Positions 23,244 to 32,710 of a stretch of 64,000 bases of DNA are shown here, in pieces (the stretch's first letter is position 1; each line of letters starts with the position of its first letter). Origin of the DNA: Sphingomonadales bacterium (GTDB lineage: Bacteria > Pseudomonadota > Alphaproteobacteria > Sphingomonadales > Sphingomonadaceae). The stretch spans positions 1-64,000 of the forward strand of contig JANXVZ010000010.1 of assembly GCA_025351405.1 (NCBI GenBank). The letters are read 5' to 3'. The position numbers were made by a program, and so were the translations under genes. The notes under the pieces were generated by a model. It was not told where the DNA came from and did not search any database. It saw nothing but the letters and a program-made list of their open reading frames with translations.

Positions 23244-24014
23244 TCAGCCGAGTTGGCGTGATCGCGCGGCCGCCGCCGCTACCGTATCGGCCAACAACGG
23301 CGTCAGCCCCGGCATCAGCACCGCCAGCCCCGCGGCCGTCGTGCCGCCAGGGCTGGTGACCTTGCCACGCAGTACCGCCGCCGGGGTTGCATCGACGGCT
23401 GCCAGCGCCGCGGCGCCAATCACCGTGGCGCGCGCCAGCCGCTCGGCGAGTTCCACGTCGAGCCCCGCCGAGACACCAGCCGCCGCCAACGCCTCGATAA
23501 AGGCAAAGACATACGCCGGCCCCGAGCCCGAAAGCCCGGTCAGCACATCGAAATCGCTTTCCTGCTTCAGCCAGACGGTGGCGCCGGCGGGTGAAAACAC
23601 CGCCTCTGCCGCCGCTTCCGCCATGCTGTTGCCGCTGGTGAACAGCCCGGTGACACCCTGGCCGAGCGCTGCCGGGGTGTTGGGCATGGCGCGCACGATC
23701 GCCGAACGCGGAAAAACGGCTGCGAGATCGGCGATCTTCACTCCGGCCATAACCGAGATCACCAGCGTCGTCGGGCCTATGCCATCGGCCAGTCCGGCAA
23801 CGGCCTCACGCCAGATCTGCGGCTTGACCGCCAAAACCAGTACGTCGGGTGGCCCCTCGGGCGCCACGGCGCTGCCTCGCACCCCGTCGGGCAAATCTGG
23901 CAATGCCGGATCGATGACGTGGAGAGGGCCGATGCCGGCATCGACCCAGCGCCCGAGCAAGGCCCCGCCGATGTTGCCGCAACCCAGCAGCCAAAGCCCG
24001 CCGGATGCGCTCAT
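23244..24014 (-). CDS. proC: Pyrroline-5-carboxylate reductase
   Basis: A 256-residue enzyme that reduces 1-pyrroline-5-carboxylate to proline with NAD(P)H, the last step of proline synthesis. It has the N-terminal dinucleotide-binding motif LWLLGCGNIGGALL and the C-terminal family signature around LSGSGPAYVFAFIEALAAAG and KVTSPGGTTAAGLAVL. Length is slightly below the usual ~270. It begins eight bases after the YbjN-like gene, so the two are probably cotranscribed together with ubiK and tspO upstream. Confidence 0.95.
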   Translation of the reverse strand: MSASGGLWLLGCGNIGGALLGRWVDAGIGPLHVIDPALPDLPDGVRGSAVAPEGPPDVLVLAVKPQIWREAVAGLADGIGPTTLVISVMAGVKIADLAAVFPRSAIVRAMPNTPAALGQGVTGLFTSGNSMAEAAAEAVFSPAGATVWLKQESDFDVLTGLSGSGPAYVFAFIEALAAAGVSAGLDVELAERLARATVIGAAALAAVDATPAAVLRGKVTSPGGTTAAGLAVLMPGLTPLLADTVAAAAARSRQLG

Positions 24015-24022
24015 GCTGCGGA

Positions 24023-24541
24023 TCAGGCCTCGCCGACGGTTTCGAGCAGGGCCGCGGCAATGGCGTCGGCAGGATTGCGGTCGGCAAACAGCACGAGCTG
24101 GAACACCGGATAGAACCGCTCGAACTCGTCGACGGCAGCCTCCACGAGCACTTCGGCCTGCCCGATCGTCAAGTCCGGCTCGTCCTCGTTGTCATCATTG
24201 TCGAGCAGGGTTGCGTGGCGAAACAGCACGGTGCCATCGGCCGACCACAGTTCAAAATGTCCCATCCACAATTGCTCGTTGATGAGGCCCAGGGTTTCGT
24301 AAACCGCGGCGCGTCGATCATCGGGCGCGGTCAGGTCGGCGCGCGCGATAATCTGGAGCACCCGTTCCTCCTCGCGCCACAGGGCGCGGAGCTGATAGGT
24401 CGCCCAGCCACCCTTGATGGAGGTGCTGATCTCCTCGTCGCCTGAACGTTCGAACGCCCAGCCATTGGCATCGAAAACATGCTCGAGCATGTCGATAGGG
24501 GCGGCGGGTGCCGGGGTATAGTCGATATCGACAAGGCTCAT
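24023..24541 (-). CDS. YbjN domain-containing protein
   Basis: A 172-residue soluble acidic protein of the YbjN family: APAAPIDMLEHVFDANGWAF near the start, ATYQLRALWREEERVLQIIA, and LGLINEQLWMGHFELWSADG. YbjN proteins have a chaperone-like fold resembling type III secretion chaperones and their role is unclear; the alphaproteobacterial members usually sit next to proC, as here. ATG 24541 is used because the family sequence starts there. The protein ends with an acidic and Ala-rich helix. Confidence 0.85.
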   Translation of the reverse strand: MSLVDIDYTPAPAAPIDMLEHVFDANGWAFERSGDEEISTSIKGGWATYQLRALWREEERVLQIIARADLTAPDDRRAAVYETLGLINEQLWMGHFELWSADGTVLFRHATLLDNDDNEDEPDLTIGQAEVLVEAAVDEFERFYPVFQLVLFADRNPADAIAAALLETVGEA

Positions 24542-24641
24542 GCGCGCAAGTCCCCCATCCCCGGCGATAGCCGAAGCTGGGCAAACGCTAACGCTTTGGC
24601 AAGCGATCGAATCGGCAGTCGCACAAGAAAGCTGTGGATAA

Positions 24642-24920
24642 TCACGATTTGGCGGTCTTGGCCCTGGGCGGCGGGTTGGCAATCTCGGCGCGCAGGGCCG
24701 CAAGTTCGGCGCGCAGCGCAAGAATGTCCTCGCGCGCGGCGGCAACACTGGACTTCAGCGTTTCAAAAGCATCGGGGTCGATTGCATCGCCACCACCGAC
24801 GAATTCACGCGCCCGGCGCTTGACCATCTCGTCGACCTCACGCCCGACGCCGGCCATCGTGCCGAGCGCGGAAGTGGCGACCTTGGACAAATCCTCGAAA
24901 AGCCGGTTCTGCGATTGCAT
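24642..24920 (-). CDS. ubiK: UbiK/YqiC-type accessory factor
   Basis: A 92-residue protein of the BMFP (YqiC) family: an N-terminal amphipathic helix (NRLFEDLSKVATSALGTMAG), a middle helix (EVDEMVKRRAREFVGGGD), and a C-terminal trimeric coiled coil (DILALRAELAALRAEIANPP). UbiK assists the ubiquinone-synthesis complex in gammaproteobacteria and can fuse membranes in vitro; family membership is clear, the same role here is likely but not shown. It starts two bases after the tspO stop, so both are in one operon. Confidence 0.82.
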   Translation of the reverse strand: MQSQNRLFEDLSKVATSALGTMAGVGREVDEMVKRRAREFVGGGDAIDPDAFETLKSSVAAAREDILALRAELAALRAEIANPPPRAKTAKS

Positions 24921-24922
24921 CG

Positions 24923-25444
24923 TCAAACTCCCTGCTGAAATGCGTCGGCGTTGGGATTGAGTGTCATCACCCGCGCATTCAGCGCCGACGCGAATACCAG
25001 CCACACCAGATAGGGCACCATGAGCCACGCCGCCAGCCTGCTGACACGGGCGAATGCAAATGTCGCAGCGGTGGCGGCAATGAACAGCACGATGATGATG
25101 GCCAGCGCCGGCCTGATCATGTGCATCCGGAAGAACACCGGCGACCAGGTGAGATTGATCGCCAGTTGCAGCGCGAAAAGACCCAGCGCGAGGTTGCGTC
25201 CAGGTGCGCGCTTGTGGGCCCAGACCAGCGCGGCGGCGATGGCGAGCATGGTGTAGAAGATCGACCAGGCGATGCCGAAGACGAACCCCGGCGGCTGCAA
25301 TTGCGACAGTGCCAGTGTCTGGAACCAGCCATTGTCCTCGGTGGAGCCGGAAAGCCGGGCGGACAGCCCGCCGATGGCAAGCAGCAGCGGCACCAGTATA
25401 ATTCCGGCACGCCACGCCGAGGCACGATTGATCGCGGTTTGCAT
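24923..25444 (-). CDS. tspO: TspO/MBR family tryptophan-rich membrane protein
   Basis: A 173-residue protein with five membrane segments, the TspO/peripheral benzodiazepine receptor fold: LQPPGFVFGIAWSIFYTMLA, NLALGLFALQLAINLTWSPV, FFRMHMIRPALAIIIVLFIA and the closing MVPYLVWLVFASALNARVMT. The conserved Pro-Pro, Trp and Asn residues are in place. TspO binds porphyrins and affects tetrapyrrole-linked regulation and stress in alphaproteobacteria. It leads a run with ubiK, YbjN-like and proC. hemF lies 27 kb away, so no local tetrapyrrole context. Confidence 0.9.
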   Translation of the reverse strand: MQTAINRASAWRAGIILVPLLLAIGGLSARLSGSTEDNGWFQTLALSQLQPPGFVFGIAWSIFYTMLAIAAALVWAHKRAPGRNLALGLFALQLAINLTWSPVFFRMHMIRPALAIIIVLFIAATAATFAFARVSRLAAWLMVPYLVWLVFASALNARVMTLNPNADAFQQGV

Positions 25445-25499
25445 TGGCTCGCCCTTAACCGATTTTGCCGGGCGGCAACAGGTGTTGCAGGGTCGCTGA

Positions 25500-27431
25500 T
25501 CAACCGGCGTTGCGCCGCAGCAGCCGATAGCCGTCGCGCATCAACCACGGCTGGCCGGGACCATGGCTCTGCCGGCCTATCGACAGCGTGTCGCCGCGCC
25601 GGGTGAGGACGACACGGACGGCGACGCGGCTGCCGTTCTCAACGCCGGTGCCTTCCGCCACCAGCGTCAGGTCAACAGGCCCGGGACCACCGCGGCGCTC
25701 GACAATGCCGAGCACCTGTCGATCCTTGCCCTCGCCGATGATGACAGTGCGGCCATCGGTGGCAACGCTCCACCGGGTCGTCGATGCCACGGTCTTGCCG
25801 GGTCCGTCGTCATAGCGGAGCGCAAGTCGACCATCGGCACTGCCAGTCATCTCTGTTGGCAGGATGACACGCCCATCGTTACCATAATCGCGATAATCCA
25901 GCGTCCCGGACCAATTTCCCGCCAGCACCGTGCCGAGTTCCGGTGTGGGCACCACGGCGACACCCTTGGCGACGTCGAGGGCGCGATCGACTCCGGCTTG
26001 GTGGTCGGCGAGCGTTGGCGTCACCCGTTCATCGACGGCGACGCCCTTGCCAGGCACGAAATGCGCGATGTTGGTGCGATTCCACGCATTGGGAATGCGC
26101 ACCTTCAGCCCCGAATTCGGCAGGGTCAGCAGGAATATGTTCCCTGCTGTCGGCCCTTCGGCGCTGCCGGCGCTGTCTTCGCCGACAAGGCGCGCGCCAA
26201 GCACCTCCTTGAACTGCGCAATCGTCCGCGTCGCGCCGGAACCGTTGCGCGGTCCGGTGAGGATGGTGACACGGCCAGCAAAGCCACCGGCAAGCGGCTG
26301 TTGCGAGACGGTGCTGGCGGCGCCGTCATCGGCCGGATCGGGAATGCGCTCCCACCAGCCATCCCTCGTGCGCCGATAGCCGGAAAGGGCGGGCTCGAAA
26401 ATGGTCTTGGGGTCGCCCCAGCTTTCGATATGTGCCGGCAAATCGCCATAGCGCACCGCCTTCAAAAGCACGGGCTTCGACCAGGTGAATGGCCTTGGGA
26501 ACAGGTGCCTGCCCAGCGCCAGCGAAACATCGTCCGATCCACCGCCGTTTTCGCGCAGGTCAAGGACGAGGTCGGTTACGCGGCTGCCCTTGAGCGTGTT
26601 CAGGAAACTGCTCAAAAAGGCGGTCGCATCGACGGGGTTGCGATAGTTCACAAAGGTGTCGATGCGCAGCACGGCCTTGGTCCCCGCCACGCGCCAGTTG
26701 ATGGCGTTGTAGAATTCGGCGCGAAAGCGGGCGCCGGGCCACGCCAGAGTGCGCCATGTCTTGAAATCGATCGGCGCCATCAGGCTGCGCGTCAATTTCG
26801 CGTCGCCGGGTCGCTTCCACAGCAGCTCCCACTGCGCCGGAAAGCCGTAGAACGCCGGCCAATATTCGTCGAGGTCATCCCCCATGATATCGCCGTCCTC
26901 GCCCAGCTTGGCAGCGATCGCCTGGTCGGTGCTGCCGTCATAGGCGACGGCCTTGCCGATTGCAGTCAACGCCACCGGCACCGCAATGCCGTTGATCGAG
27001 GTGATCTCGGCGCCCGGCGGCGGGGCGCCTGCCTCTCCGTCGTTGGAAACCACGATCATGCGACCTTCGATAAGCTGGAAACGCAACGGCAGGTGGGTGG
27101 CATTGGCCTGCCGATAGCGATCGATCGCGTCGGACGCTTCGGGTTTGCTATGGTCGCAATGGATCTCGGCGATCATCAGGGCGATCGCCCGCCACAGCGC
27201 CAAGTCTGTTACCGGTCGCTGCGCCACGCTTTCAAGCCTGGCGAAGGCGGCGTCGATTTCGGCATGGCTGCGATACCGGTAAAGCCCGGGATGGATCGTT
27301 TCCAGCCCGCGCCGCATCAGCGCGATATCGGCGGTCGCCTGCGCAGAGGTGAGTTGCAGCGGCTGATAGGGTTCGGCCGGCAGCGGCGACGCCGTCAGAA
27401 GCAGCAGGGCAATGGGCAGGCGTACGAACAT
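25500..27431 (-). CDS. Secreted S41-family peptidase-like protein
   Basis: A 643-residue protein with a signal peptide (MFVRLPIALLLLTASPLPAE). A helical N-terminal region (LMRRGLETIHPGLYRYRSHA) is followed by an S41 (tail-specific protease/CtpA-like) domain: IEGRMIVVSNDGEAG, GAEITSINGIAVPV, VTDLVLDLRENGGG and VTILTGPRNGSGATRTIAQF, where the Ser probably corresponds to the nucleophile, then GEDSAGSAEGPTAGNIFLL. A beta-rich C-terminal domain of ~170 residues follows. No PDZ domain is obvious beyond the INGI segment. It lies 41 bases after an AraC-type gene and probably forms its output. ATG 27431 is used because the signal peptide starts there. Confidence 0.85.
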   Translation of the reverse strand: MFVRLPIALLLLTASPLPAEPYQPLQLTSAQATADIALMRRGLETIHPGLYRYRSHAEIDAAFARLESVAQRPVTDLALWRAIALMIAEIHCDHSKPEASDAIDRYRQANATHLPLRFQLIEGRMIVVSNDGEAGAPPPGAEITSINGIAVPVALTAIGKAVAYDGSTDQAIAAKLGEDGDIMGDDLDEYWPAFYGFPAQWELLWKRPGDAKLTRSLMAPIDFKTWRTLAWPGARFRAEFYNAINWRVAGTKAVLRIDTFVNYRNPVDATAFLSSFLNTLKGSRVTDLVLDLRENGGGSDDVSLALGRHLFPRPFTWSKPVLLKAVRYGDLPAHIESWGDPKTIFEPALSGYRRTRDGWWERIPDPADDGAASTVSQQPLAGGFAGRVTILTGPRNGSGATRTIAQFKEVLGARLVGEDSAGSAEGPTAGNIFLLTLPNSGLKVRIPNAWNRTNIAHFVPGKGVAVDERVTPTLADHQAGVDRALDVAKGVAVVPTPELGTVLAGNWSGTLDYRDYGNDGRVILPTEMTGSADGRLALRYDDGPGKTVASTTRWSVATDGRTVIIGEGKDRQVLGIVERRGGPGPVDLTLVAEGTGVENGSRVAVRVVLTRRGDTLSIGRQSHGPGQPWLMRDGYRLLRRNAG

Positions 27432-27472
27432 CGACAGGCTCCGTCGCCGATCCCGATGCCGGCGCGTTTCCG

Positions 27473-28615
27473 CTAGCTGCCGCCTGCGGCTGTCGTCGCC
27501 TCGAATGGCGGATCCGGTGTTTTTTGCGCAATTTGAGCCGCGCGCCACGCGCTCGGGCTGGTACCCGCGATCTCCCGAAAGACGCGGTTGAAACTGGCCT
27601 TCGACGAAAATCCGCAATCGAGCGCCAGGCCAAGCAGGTCCTCGCCGCTGTCGAGCAGCCGGGCTTGCACTGCCGTGACCCGGAAGCCGTTGATGACGGC
27701 GTTGAAATTTTGCCCGAGCCCATCGTTGCACGCTCGCGACACATAGCTTTCGTTGGTACCCAGCCGCCGCGCCACATCCGCGAGGCTGAGCCCGGGCTCC
27801 CGCCACCATCCGCCCTCGCGGATGCGATCCGACCAATCCAGCGCCTGCGCCCGCCAGTCCCGTACCGGCGTCGACGTTTCGGCAACCGGTGACAGCATGT
27901 GGGGAAAACGGTGCGCGGCATGGCGCCAGCCTTCGAGCCCCAGACCCAGCACGATCGCTGCGAACACCAGATATTGCGGAAAACGATCGAAATAGTTCAG
28001 CCCGACGCCGAATTGGTCGACGATTTCAAAGCCGATCGTCACCGCCAACCACAGCCCGATGGCTGCCAGCACCGTGGCGATCCACGGTTGCCGATGCGCG
28101 TCACGATCGCTGGCATGCGCGACCAGCCAGCGCTGGTAATGGGCGCGATAACGCGCGGCGAGCCCGAGGTAGATGGCCAGCGACGCGATGCCGAGAACCG
28201 ATTCAAGCGGACCGACCCAGACGCGATGGACACCATCGTTCCACGCGAACTTGGCTTCAAGCGGCAGTGCGAACGCCCACAGGTTATAGGCAAGGTCGAC
28301 CGCGGCGGGGACGAAATGCCAGCCCCAGCCGGGCGGCAGCGCCGGGCTCGTCAACCGGCGCACATACAGCCAGAGCAACGGCCCGATAGCGAATAACAGG
28401 TCAAAGGGCGCAAAGCTGAGCCAGGGATAGGCATCGTAGAAACCGGCGTAACCGATGACATAGGGCATCAGCCGCAGCACGACGACCAGCAGCAGCGCCG
28501 CCAGCAGCCGGTTGGCGCTGCGGTTCTGCGGCGCCAGCAGCAGCAACAGCGCCACCAGCAGCCCGAACCCGGCCGCCAGCCCCAGGATCGTGCTCCACGG
28601 CCCGAAACGGATCAT
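27473..28615 (-). CDS. AraC-family regulator with an N-terminal multi-helix membrane domain
   Basis: A 380-residue protein. The first ~245 residues contain about seven hydrophobic helices (for example STILGLAAGFGLLVALLLLL, LLAALLLVVVLRLMPYVIGY and YLVFAAIVLGLGLEGWRH). The last ~100 residues are an AraC/XylS DNA-binding domain with two helix-turn-helix motifs (LSLADVARRLGTNESYVSRA and LGLALDCGFSSKASFNRVFR). This makes it a membrane-embedded one-component regulator. It overlaps tlyA by four bases and is followed by a secreted S41 peptidase gene. The signal sensed is unknown. Confidence 0.88.
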   Translation of the reverse strand: MIRFGPWSTILGLAAGFGLLVALLLLLAPQNRSANRLLAALLLVVVLRLMPYVIGYAGFYDAYPWLSFAPFDLLFAIGPLLWLYVRRLTSPALPPGWGWHFVPAAVDLAYNLWAFALPLEAKFAWNDGVHRVWVGPLESVLGIASLAIYLGLAARYRAHYQRWLVAHASDRDAHRQPWIATVLAAIGLWLAVTIGFEIVDQFGVGLNYFDRFPQYLVFAAIVLGLGLEGWRHAAHRFPHMLSPVAETSTPVRDWRAQALDWSDRIREGGWWREPGLSLADVARRLGTNESYVSRACNDGLGQNFNAVINGFRVTAVQARLLDSGEDLLGLALDCGFSSKASFNRVFREIAGTSPSAWRAAQIAQKTPDPPFEATTAAGGS

Positions 28616-29355
28616 GGCGCGCCCCGAATCCCTGCCAGCAGGAATTCGACGTTGCCTTCGGGGCCGGTGATCGGGCTGCGTTCCACGCCGATCACCCGCC
28701 AGCCGGGTTGCGCCGCCAGCCACGCCGCCGCCGCCGTGCAGACGCGTTCGTGCACGGCTGGATCGCGGACAACGCCGCCCTTGCCGACTTCACCGCGCCC
28801 GGCTTCGAACTGCGGCTTGACCAATGCCAGCAGCCGGCAATTCGGCCCGGCAAAATCGAGCGGGCGTTCGAGCACCTTGGCCAGCGCGATGAAGCTGGCG
28901 TCGCAGACGATGATGTCAACCGGCTCGCGAATATGTTCGGGGGTCAACAGCCGCGCGCTCAATTGTTCGAGCACCACGACGCGCGCGTCGGATCGCAGCT
29001 TCCACGCCAGTTGGTTGGTCCCCGAATCGACGGCGTAAACCCGTGTGGCACCGCGCGTCAGCAAGACATCGGTGAAGCCTCCCGTCGACGATCCCACGTC
29101 CATCGCCACCGAGCCGGCAACGTCCCAGCCGAAATGATCGAGCCCATGCGCCAGCTTCACGCCGCCACGCGACACCCAGGGATGGTCACGCCCGCGCACA
29201 TCGATCGCGGCATCTGTCGCCACCATCTCCCCGGCCTTTGCGACCTTGCGCTCCCCCACGAACACCAGCCCGGCAAGGATCAGCGCCTGCGCCCGCGTCC
29301 GGCTTTCGGCAAGGCCCCGCTCGGCAAGCAGTTGGTCGATGCGGGTTTTCACCAT
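28612..29355 (-). CDS. tlyA: TlyA-family rRNA 2'-O-methyltransferase
   Basis: A 247-residue protein with an S4 RNA-binding domain (about residues 3-60, TRIDQLLAERGLAESRTRAQ) and an FtsJ-like methyltransferase domain with the SAM site SVAMDVGSSTGGFTDVLLTR. TlyA methylates cytidine 2'-O positions in ribosomal RNA; older annotations call it hemolysin A. The last stretch has KPQFEAGRGEVGKGGVVRDP, typical of the family. It is divergent from tgt over an 87-base gap and is the first gene of a unit with the AraC-type regulator. Confidence 0.93.
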   Translation of the reverse strand: MVKTRIDQLLAERGLAESRTRAQALILAGLVFVGERKVAKAGEMVATDAAIDVRGRDHPWVSRGGVKLAHGLDHFGWDVAGSVAMDVGSSTGGFTDVLLTRGATRVYAVDSGTNQLAWKLRSDARVVVLEQLSARLLTPEHIREPVDIIVCDASFIALAKVLERPLDFAGPNCRLLALVKPQFEAGRGEVGKGGVVRDPAVHERVCTAAAAWLAAQPGWRVIGVERSPITGPEGNVEFLLAGIRGAP

Positions 29356-29442
29356 GGCCGCATATTGCGCGAAGGCGCGTGGGCGGCAAGCCGGAGGCCG
29401 TCTTAGCTTTGAATCCCGCTCCCAGCCGCGCTAGGACGCCCA

Positions 29443-30588
29443 ATGCCTCCCCGTTTCGCCTTCACCATCCATGCCCGCGACGGCGCCGCCCGCTGTGGTG
29501 AAATCGCCATGCAACGCGGCACCATCCGCACCCCGGCGTTCATGCCGGTCGGCACCGCTGCAACCGTCAAGGGCCTGCGCGCCGCGGAGGTAAAAGCCGC
29601 CGGGGCCGACATTATCCTTGGCAACACCTATCACCTGATGCTGCGCCCCGGCGCCGAGCGCATCGCGCGACTGGGTGGCCTGCACAGCTTCATGGGCTGG
29701 GACGGTCCGATCCTCACCGACAGCGGCGGCTATCAGGTGATGAGCCTTTCGGCGCTGACCAAACGATCGGAGGAGGGCGTCGCCTTTGCCTCGCATCTCG
29801 ACGGCTCGCGTCACCTGCTGAGCCCGGAACGCTCGATCGAAATCCAGCGGTTGCTGGGGTCGGATATCGTCATGGCCTTCGACGAGCTCATCGCGTTGCC
29901 GGCGGCGCGGGAGGACATGGAGGCCGCAATGCACCGATCGATGCGCTGGGCGGCGCGGTCGCGGGCGGCATTCGACGGCGGCGGCGACCACGCGGCGCGC
30001 GCCGCGATCTTCGGAATCCAGCAGGGCGGCCTCGATCAACGCCTGCGGGCCGAATCGGCGAGCCTGCTCAGGGCAATCGGCTTTGACGGTTACGCCATCG
30101 GCGGGCTTGCCGTCGGCGAAGGCCAGGAAGCGATGTTCAGCGTCCTCGACTATGCCACCGGGCAACTGCCCGATGACGCGCCGCGCTACCTGATGGGCGT
30201 CGGCAAGCCCGACGACATCGTCGGCGCCGTGCTGCGCGGGGTCGACATGTTCGATTGCGTGCTGCCGACACGATCGGGGCGCAACGGCCAGGCCTTCACC
30301 CATGACGGCCCGATCAACATCCGCAATGCCAGGATGGCGGAGGATCTGTCCCGCATAGATGCCGATTGCCCTTGCCCGGTGTGCCACCCGGCAACCGGTG
30401 CCAGCCGGGCCTATCTGCATCATCTCGTCAAATCCCATGAAATGCTGGGGGCGATGTTGATGACCCAGCATAATATCGGATTTTACCAGGCGCTGATGGC
30501 GGGCCTGCGGACAGCGATCACCGAGGCTCGTCTTGGCGAATTCGCCGCCGGCTTCCTGGCGCGCTATCGCGGACAGCCGGCGGCCTGA
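29443..30588 (+). CDS. tgt: tRNA-guanine transglycosylase
   Basis: A 381-residue enzyme that swaps guanine 34 for the queuine precursor preQ1 in Asp, Asn, His and Tyr tRNAs. Seen motifs are [20 protein letters not shown], the active-site [10 protein letters not shown], the nucleophile region [16 protein letters not shown], and the zinc site [20 protein letters not shown] followed by the distal His. Length is standard. A YhhQ-type queuosine-precursor transporter is encoded at 58417-59169, so the cell may take up precursor. It converges with the FAD oxidoreductase with 10 bases between. Confidence 0.97.
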   Translation: MPPRFAFTIHARDGAARCGEIAMQRGTIRTPAFMPVGTAATVKGLRAAEVKAAGADIILGNTYHLMLRPGAERIARLGGLHSFMGWDGPILTDSGGYQVMSLSALTKRSEEGVAFASHLDGSRHLLSPERSIEIQRLLGSDIVMAFDELIALPAAREDMEAAMHRSMRWAARSRAAFDGGGDHAARAAIFGIQQGGLDQRLRAESASLLRAIGFDGYAIGGLAVGEGQEAMFSVLDYATGQLPDDAPRYLMGVGKPDDIVGAVLRGVDMFDCVLPTRSGRNGQAFTHDGPINIRNARMAEDLSRIDADCPCPVCHPATGASRAYLHHLVKSHEMLGAMLMTQHNIGFYQALMAGLRTAITEARLGEFAAGFLARYRGQPAA

Positions 30589-30598
30589 GACGACCCGG

Positions 30599-31702
30599 TC
30601 AGAGCCGCGTTGCCAGATAGGCAGTCGCGTCGATCGCGGGCGTCTGCCCCAGCAGCAGTGCCGCGCACATATCCGCTGCCGCCGGCGCCGTCTGGATGCC
30701 GAAGCCGCCCTGCCCCGCGCACCAGAACAGCCCTTCGACAGCGCCGTCCCAGCCGAACACCGGCAGCCGATCGGGCGCAAAGGTGCGCAGCCCGGCCCAG
30801 CTCGATTCGAGGCGAACGATCCGCGACGTCGAGACGCGTTCAAAGCGATCGATGACGTTGGCGAGGTCTAGCTCGTCCGGACGCACGTCATGCGCGACAT
30901 CGGGGGTTTCGTCGTGCGGGCTGAGCCATAGGCGCCCGCTTTCCGGCTTGAAATAGAATCGCCCGGCGGCATCCATCACCACCGGCAAGTCCGCCGGGGG
31001 TGGCGGATCGAGCGCCAGTACCGCCATTGTGCGGCGCAGGGGCACCAGCCCGCGCGGCCGCGCACCGGCAAGTGCGGCGACGTCATCCGCCCAGGCCCCC
31101 GCGGCATTGACCACGGTTTCAGCCTCGAACCGGCCGGAAGCGGTCTCGATCTGCCACTGTCCGGGCGTCTTCACCAGTGCCGTCACCCGCGCATCACGGA
31201 TCAGTTGCGGCTTCCAGCCCGCCAACCCGCGCAAATAACCCTGGTGCAGCGCCGCCACGTCGATGTCATGGCAATCGGGCTCGAGGATCGCCGCTGTCCG
31301 CCATTCCGGTCGCAACATCGGGTAAGCCGCCAGGGCCGCCGTATCCAGCCGATGATAACGCACCTTGCTGAGATCGAACTCTGCCGCGACCTTTGCCAAC
31401 GCCGCCGCGTCATCCGGCGGCGAAAGGTGCAGCGCCGCACGCAACGACAGCAGCGGCACCGACGTGAAATCCGGCGGCGGCGAATCGAAGAACGGCTTGC
31501 TGGCACGGCTGAGCGGCACCACGCCGGGTCCGCCATAACTTTCCACCCAGAATGCCGCCGAACGGCCGGTGGTGTGGTAGCCGGCGGCGCTTTCAGCTTC
31601 GACCAGCGCGACCTTCAGCCGTCCGCCGGAACGGACGCCGAGCGCCCAGGCGAGGCTGGCGCCGGCAATACCCGCCCCGATGATGGCAACGTCGAATCGC
31701 AA
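30599..31702 (-). CDS. FAD-dependent oxidoreductase of the DAO family
   Basis: A 367-residue flavoprotein with an N-terminal dinucleotide-binding fold (FDVAIIGAGIAGASLAWALG), the GYHTTGRSAAFWVESYGGPG segment near the flavin, and the C-terminal FAD-contact motif AGQGGFGIQTAPAAADMCA. The family includes D-amino-acid dehydrogenases, sarcosine oxidase and glycerol-3-phosphate dehydrogenase; substrate cannot be told from sequence. It starts at TTG 31702, three bases after the hydrolase stop, since no ATG precedes the flavin motif. It is the last gene of an MFS-hydrolase-oxidoreductase operon. Confidence 0.88.
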   Translation of the reverse strand: MRFDVAIIGAGIAGASLAWALGVRSGGRLKVALVEAESAAGYHTTGRSAAFWVESYGGPGVVPLSRASKPFFDSPPPDFTSVPLLSLRAALHLSPPDDAAALAKVAAEFDLSKVRYHRLDTAALAAYPMLRPEWRTAAILEPDCHDIDVAALHQGYLRGLAGWKPQLIRDARVTALVKTPGQWQIETASGRFEAETVVNAAGAWADDVAALAGARPRGLVPLRRTMAVLALDPPPPADLPVVMDAAGRFYFKPESGRLWLSPHDETPDVAHDVRPDELDLANVIDRFERVSTSRIVRLESSWAGLRTFAPDRLPVFGWDGAVEGLFWCAGQGGFGIQTAPAAADMCAALLLGQTPAIDATAYLATRL

Positions 31703-31705
31703 AGC

Positions 31706-32710
31706 TCAGGCGCCGGTCTTGAGGAAGCCGGTGACCCGCGCCAACACCCGGGCCCGTGTCGGCGCCGCTTCACGCAACAGTTCGTGGCCGGCAGGCGCAA
31801 TTGTCTCGATCCGGGCATCGTGGAGCAGCGACACAGCCGCCTCCGCGCCGCGATTGTCGACGAGACCGTCGTCGCCGGCAACGAGGATCAGCATCGGGGT
31901 GGTAACCCGCGCCAGTCCGGGCCTGACGCGGCGTCCCTCCCCGGTTCCGCGCAGGTCGGGGGATGGCATGAACAGCGCTGCGATCGAGGCAAAGGCCGCG
32001 TCGATCCAGCCCCAGGTGGCACTGCCCAGCGCCAGTGCCGGAGTCTGTTCGACCCACCAGCCTTCATCGGCGTAGCGCAACGGGTCGGTCGTCAGCAGGC
32101 GCTGGCGCACCGATCCGGCCTTCCCCGGTTGGTACGGCCCACCGCCGAAAACGTAGCTGCCGGCACGCCCCATCGCCACCATCAGGTGCGCCAATGGCCG
32201 CGCCACCCATGCCCCCAGCGGCTTGGCGCGAAGTCCCAGCATCGGTGCCAGCAGCACGATGCGCCTGAATTCGCCATTTTCGCCGGCGAGGTGGCGCAGC
32301 AGCAGGTTGCCGCCCATCGAATGGGCGACGGCGTACCACGGCGGGGGCAAGACACTTTCATACCAGGTGATGAGGTTGTCGAGGTCGTCAAGCCAGTTGG
32401 CGAAGCCCGGGCTATGGCCTTTCATGGTGTCATCGCCCTGTCGCCCGGAAAGTCCCTGTCCGCGCCAATCGAAGCTGGCAACGCCCCAGCCGGCATCGAC
32501 GAGATCGTGGAAGGTTTCGGCATATTTCTCGAGAAAATCGCCGCGCCCGGTCAGGAACAGGATAGACCCCGGCCCGCCGTCGCGACCCGCCCAACGCGCC
32601 GTGCGGACCTTCCAGCCGTCGGACATGGCGTGGATGGCGATGCGGCCTCCATCGGGCAGCGAGCGACGGCGGTTGAGCGCGGGCGCGTCGTTGGCGAGGC
32701 CGGTGGTCAT
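31706..32710 (-). CDS. Alpha/beta hydrolase, lysophospholipase-like
   Basis: A 334-residue serine hydrolase of the monoglyceride lipase/lysophospholipase type. The nucleophile elbow is AVAHSMGGNLLLRHLAG; the acid lies in LILVAGDDGLVDN and the catalytic His in IAPAGHELLRE. The oxyanion region reads GSILFLTGRGDFLEKYAETF, typical of this subfamily. No signal peptide is seen, so it should be cytoplasmic. Its ATG overlaps the stop of the MFS gene by four bases. Substrate is unknown; a lipid ester is likely. Confidence 0.88.
   Translation of the reverse strand: MTTGLANDAPALNRRRSLPDGGRIAIHAMSDGWKVRTARWAGRDGGPGSILFLTGRGDFLEKYAETFHDLVDAGWGVASFDWRGQGLSGRQGDDTMKGHSPGFANWLDDLDNLITWYESVLPPPWYAVAHSMGGNLLLRHLAGENGEFRRIVLLAPMLGLRAKPLGAWVARPLAHLMVAMGRAGSYVFGGGPYQPGKAGSVRQRLLTTDPLRYADEGWWVEQTPALALGSATWGWIDAAFASIAALFMPSPDLRGTGEGRRVRPGLARVTTPMLILVAGDDGLVDNRGAEAAVSLLHDARIETIAPAGHELLREAAPTRARVLARVTGFLKTGA

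Noticed and set aside
24542-24748. Longer YbjN-like protein starting at 24748
   Set aside because: The added 69 residues are Pro/Arg-rich, unlike the family, and overlap the neighbouring ubiK gene; the conserved start is at 24541.
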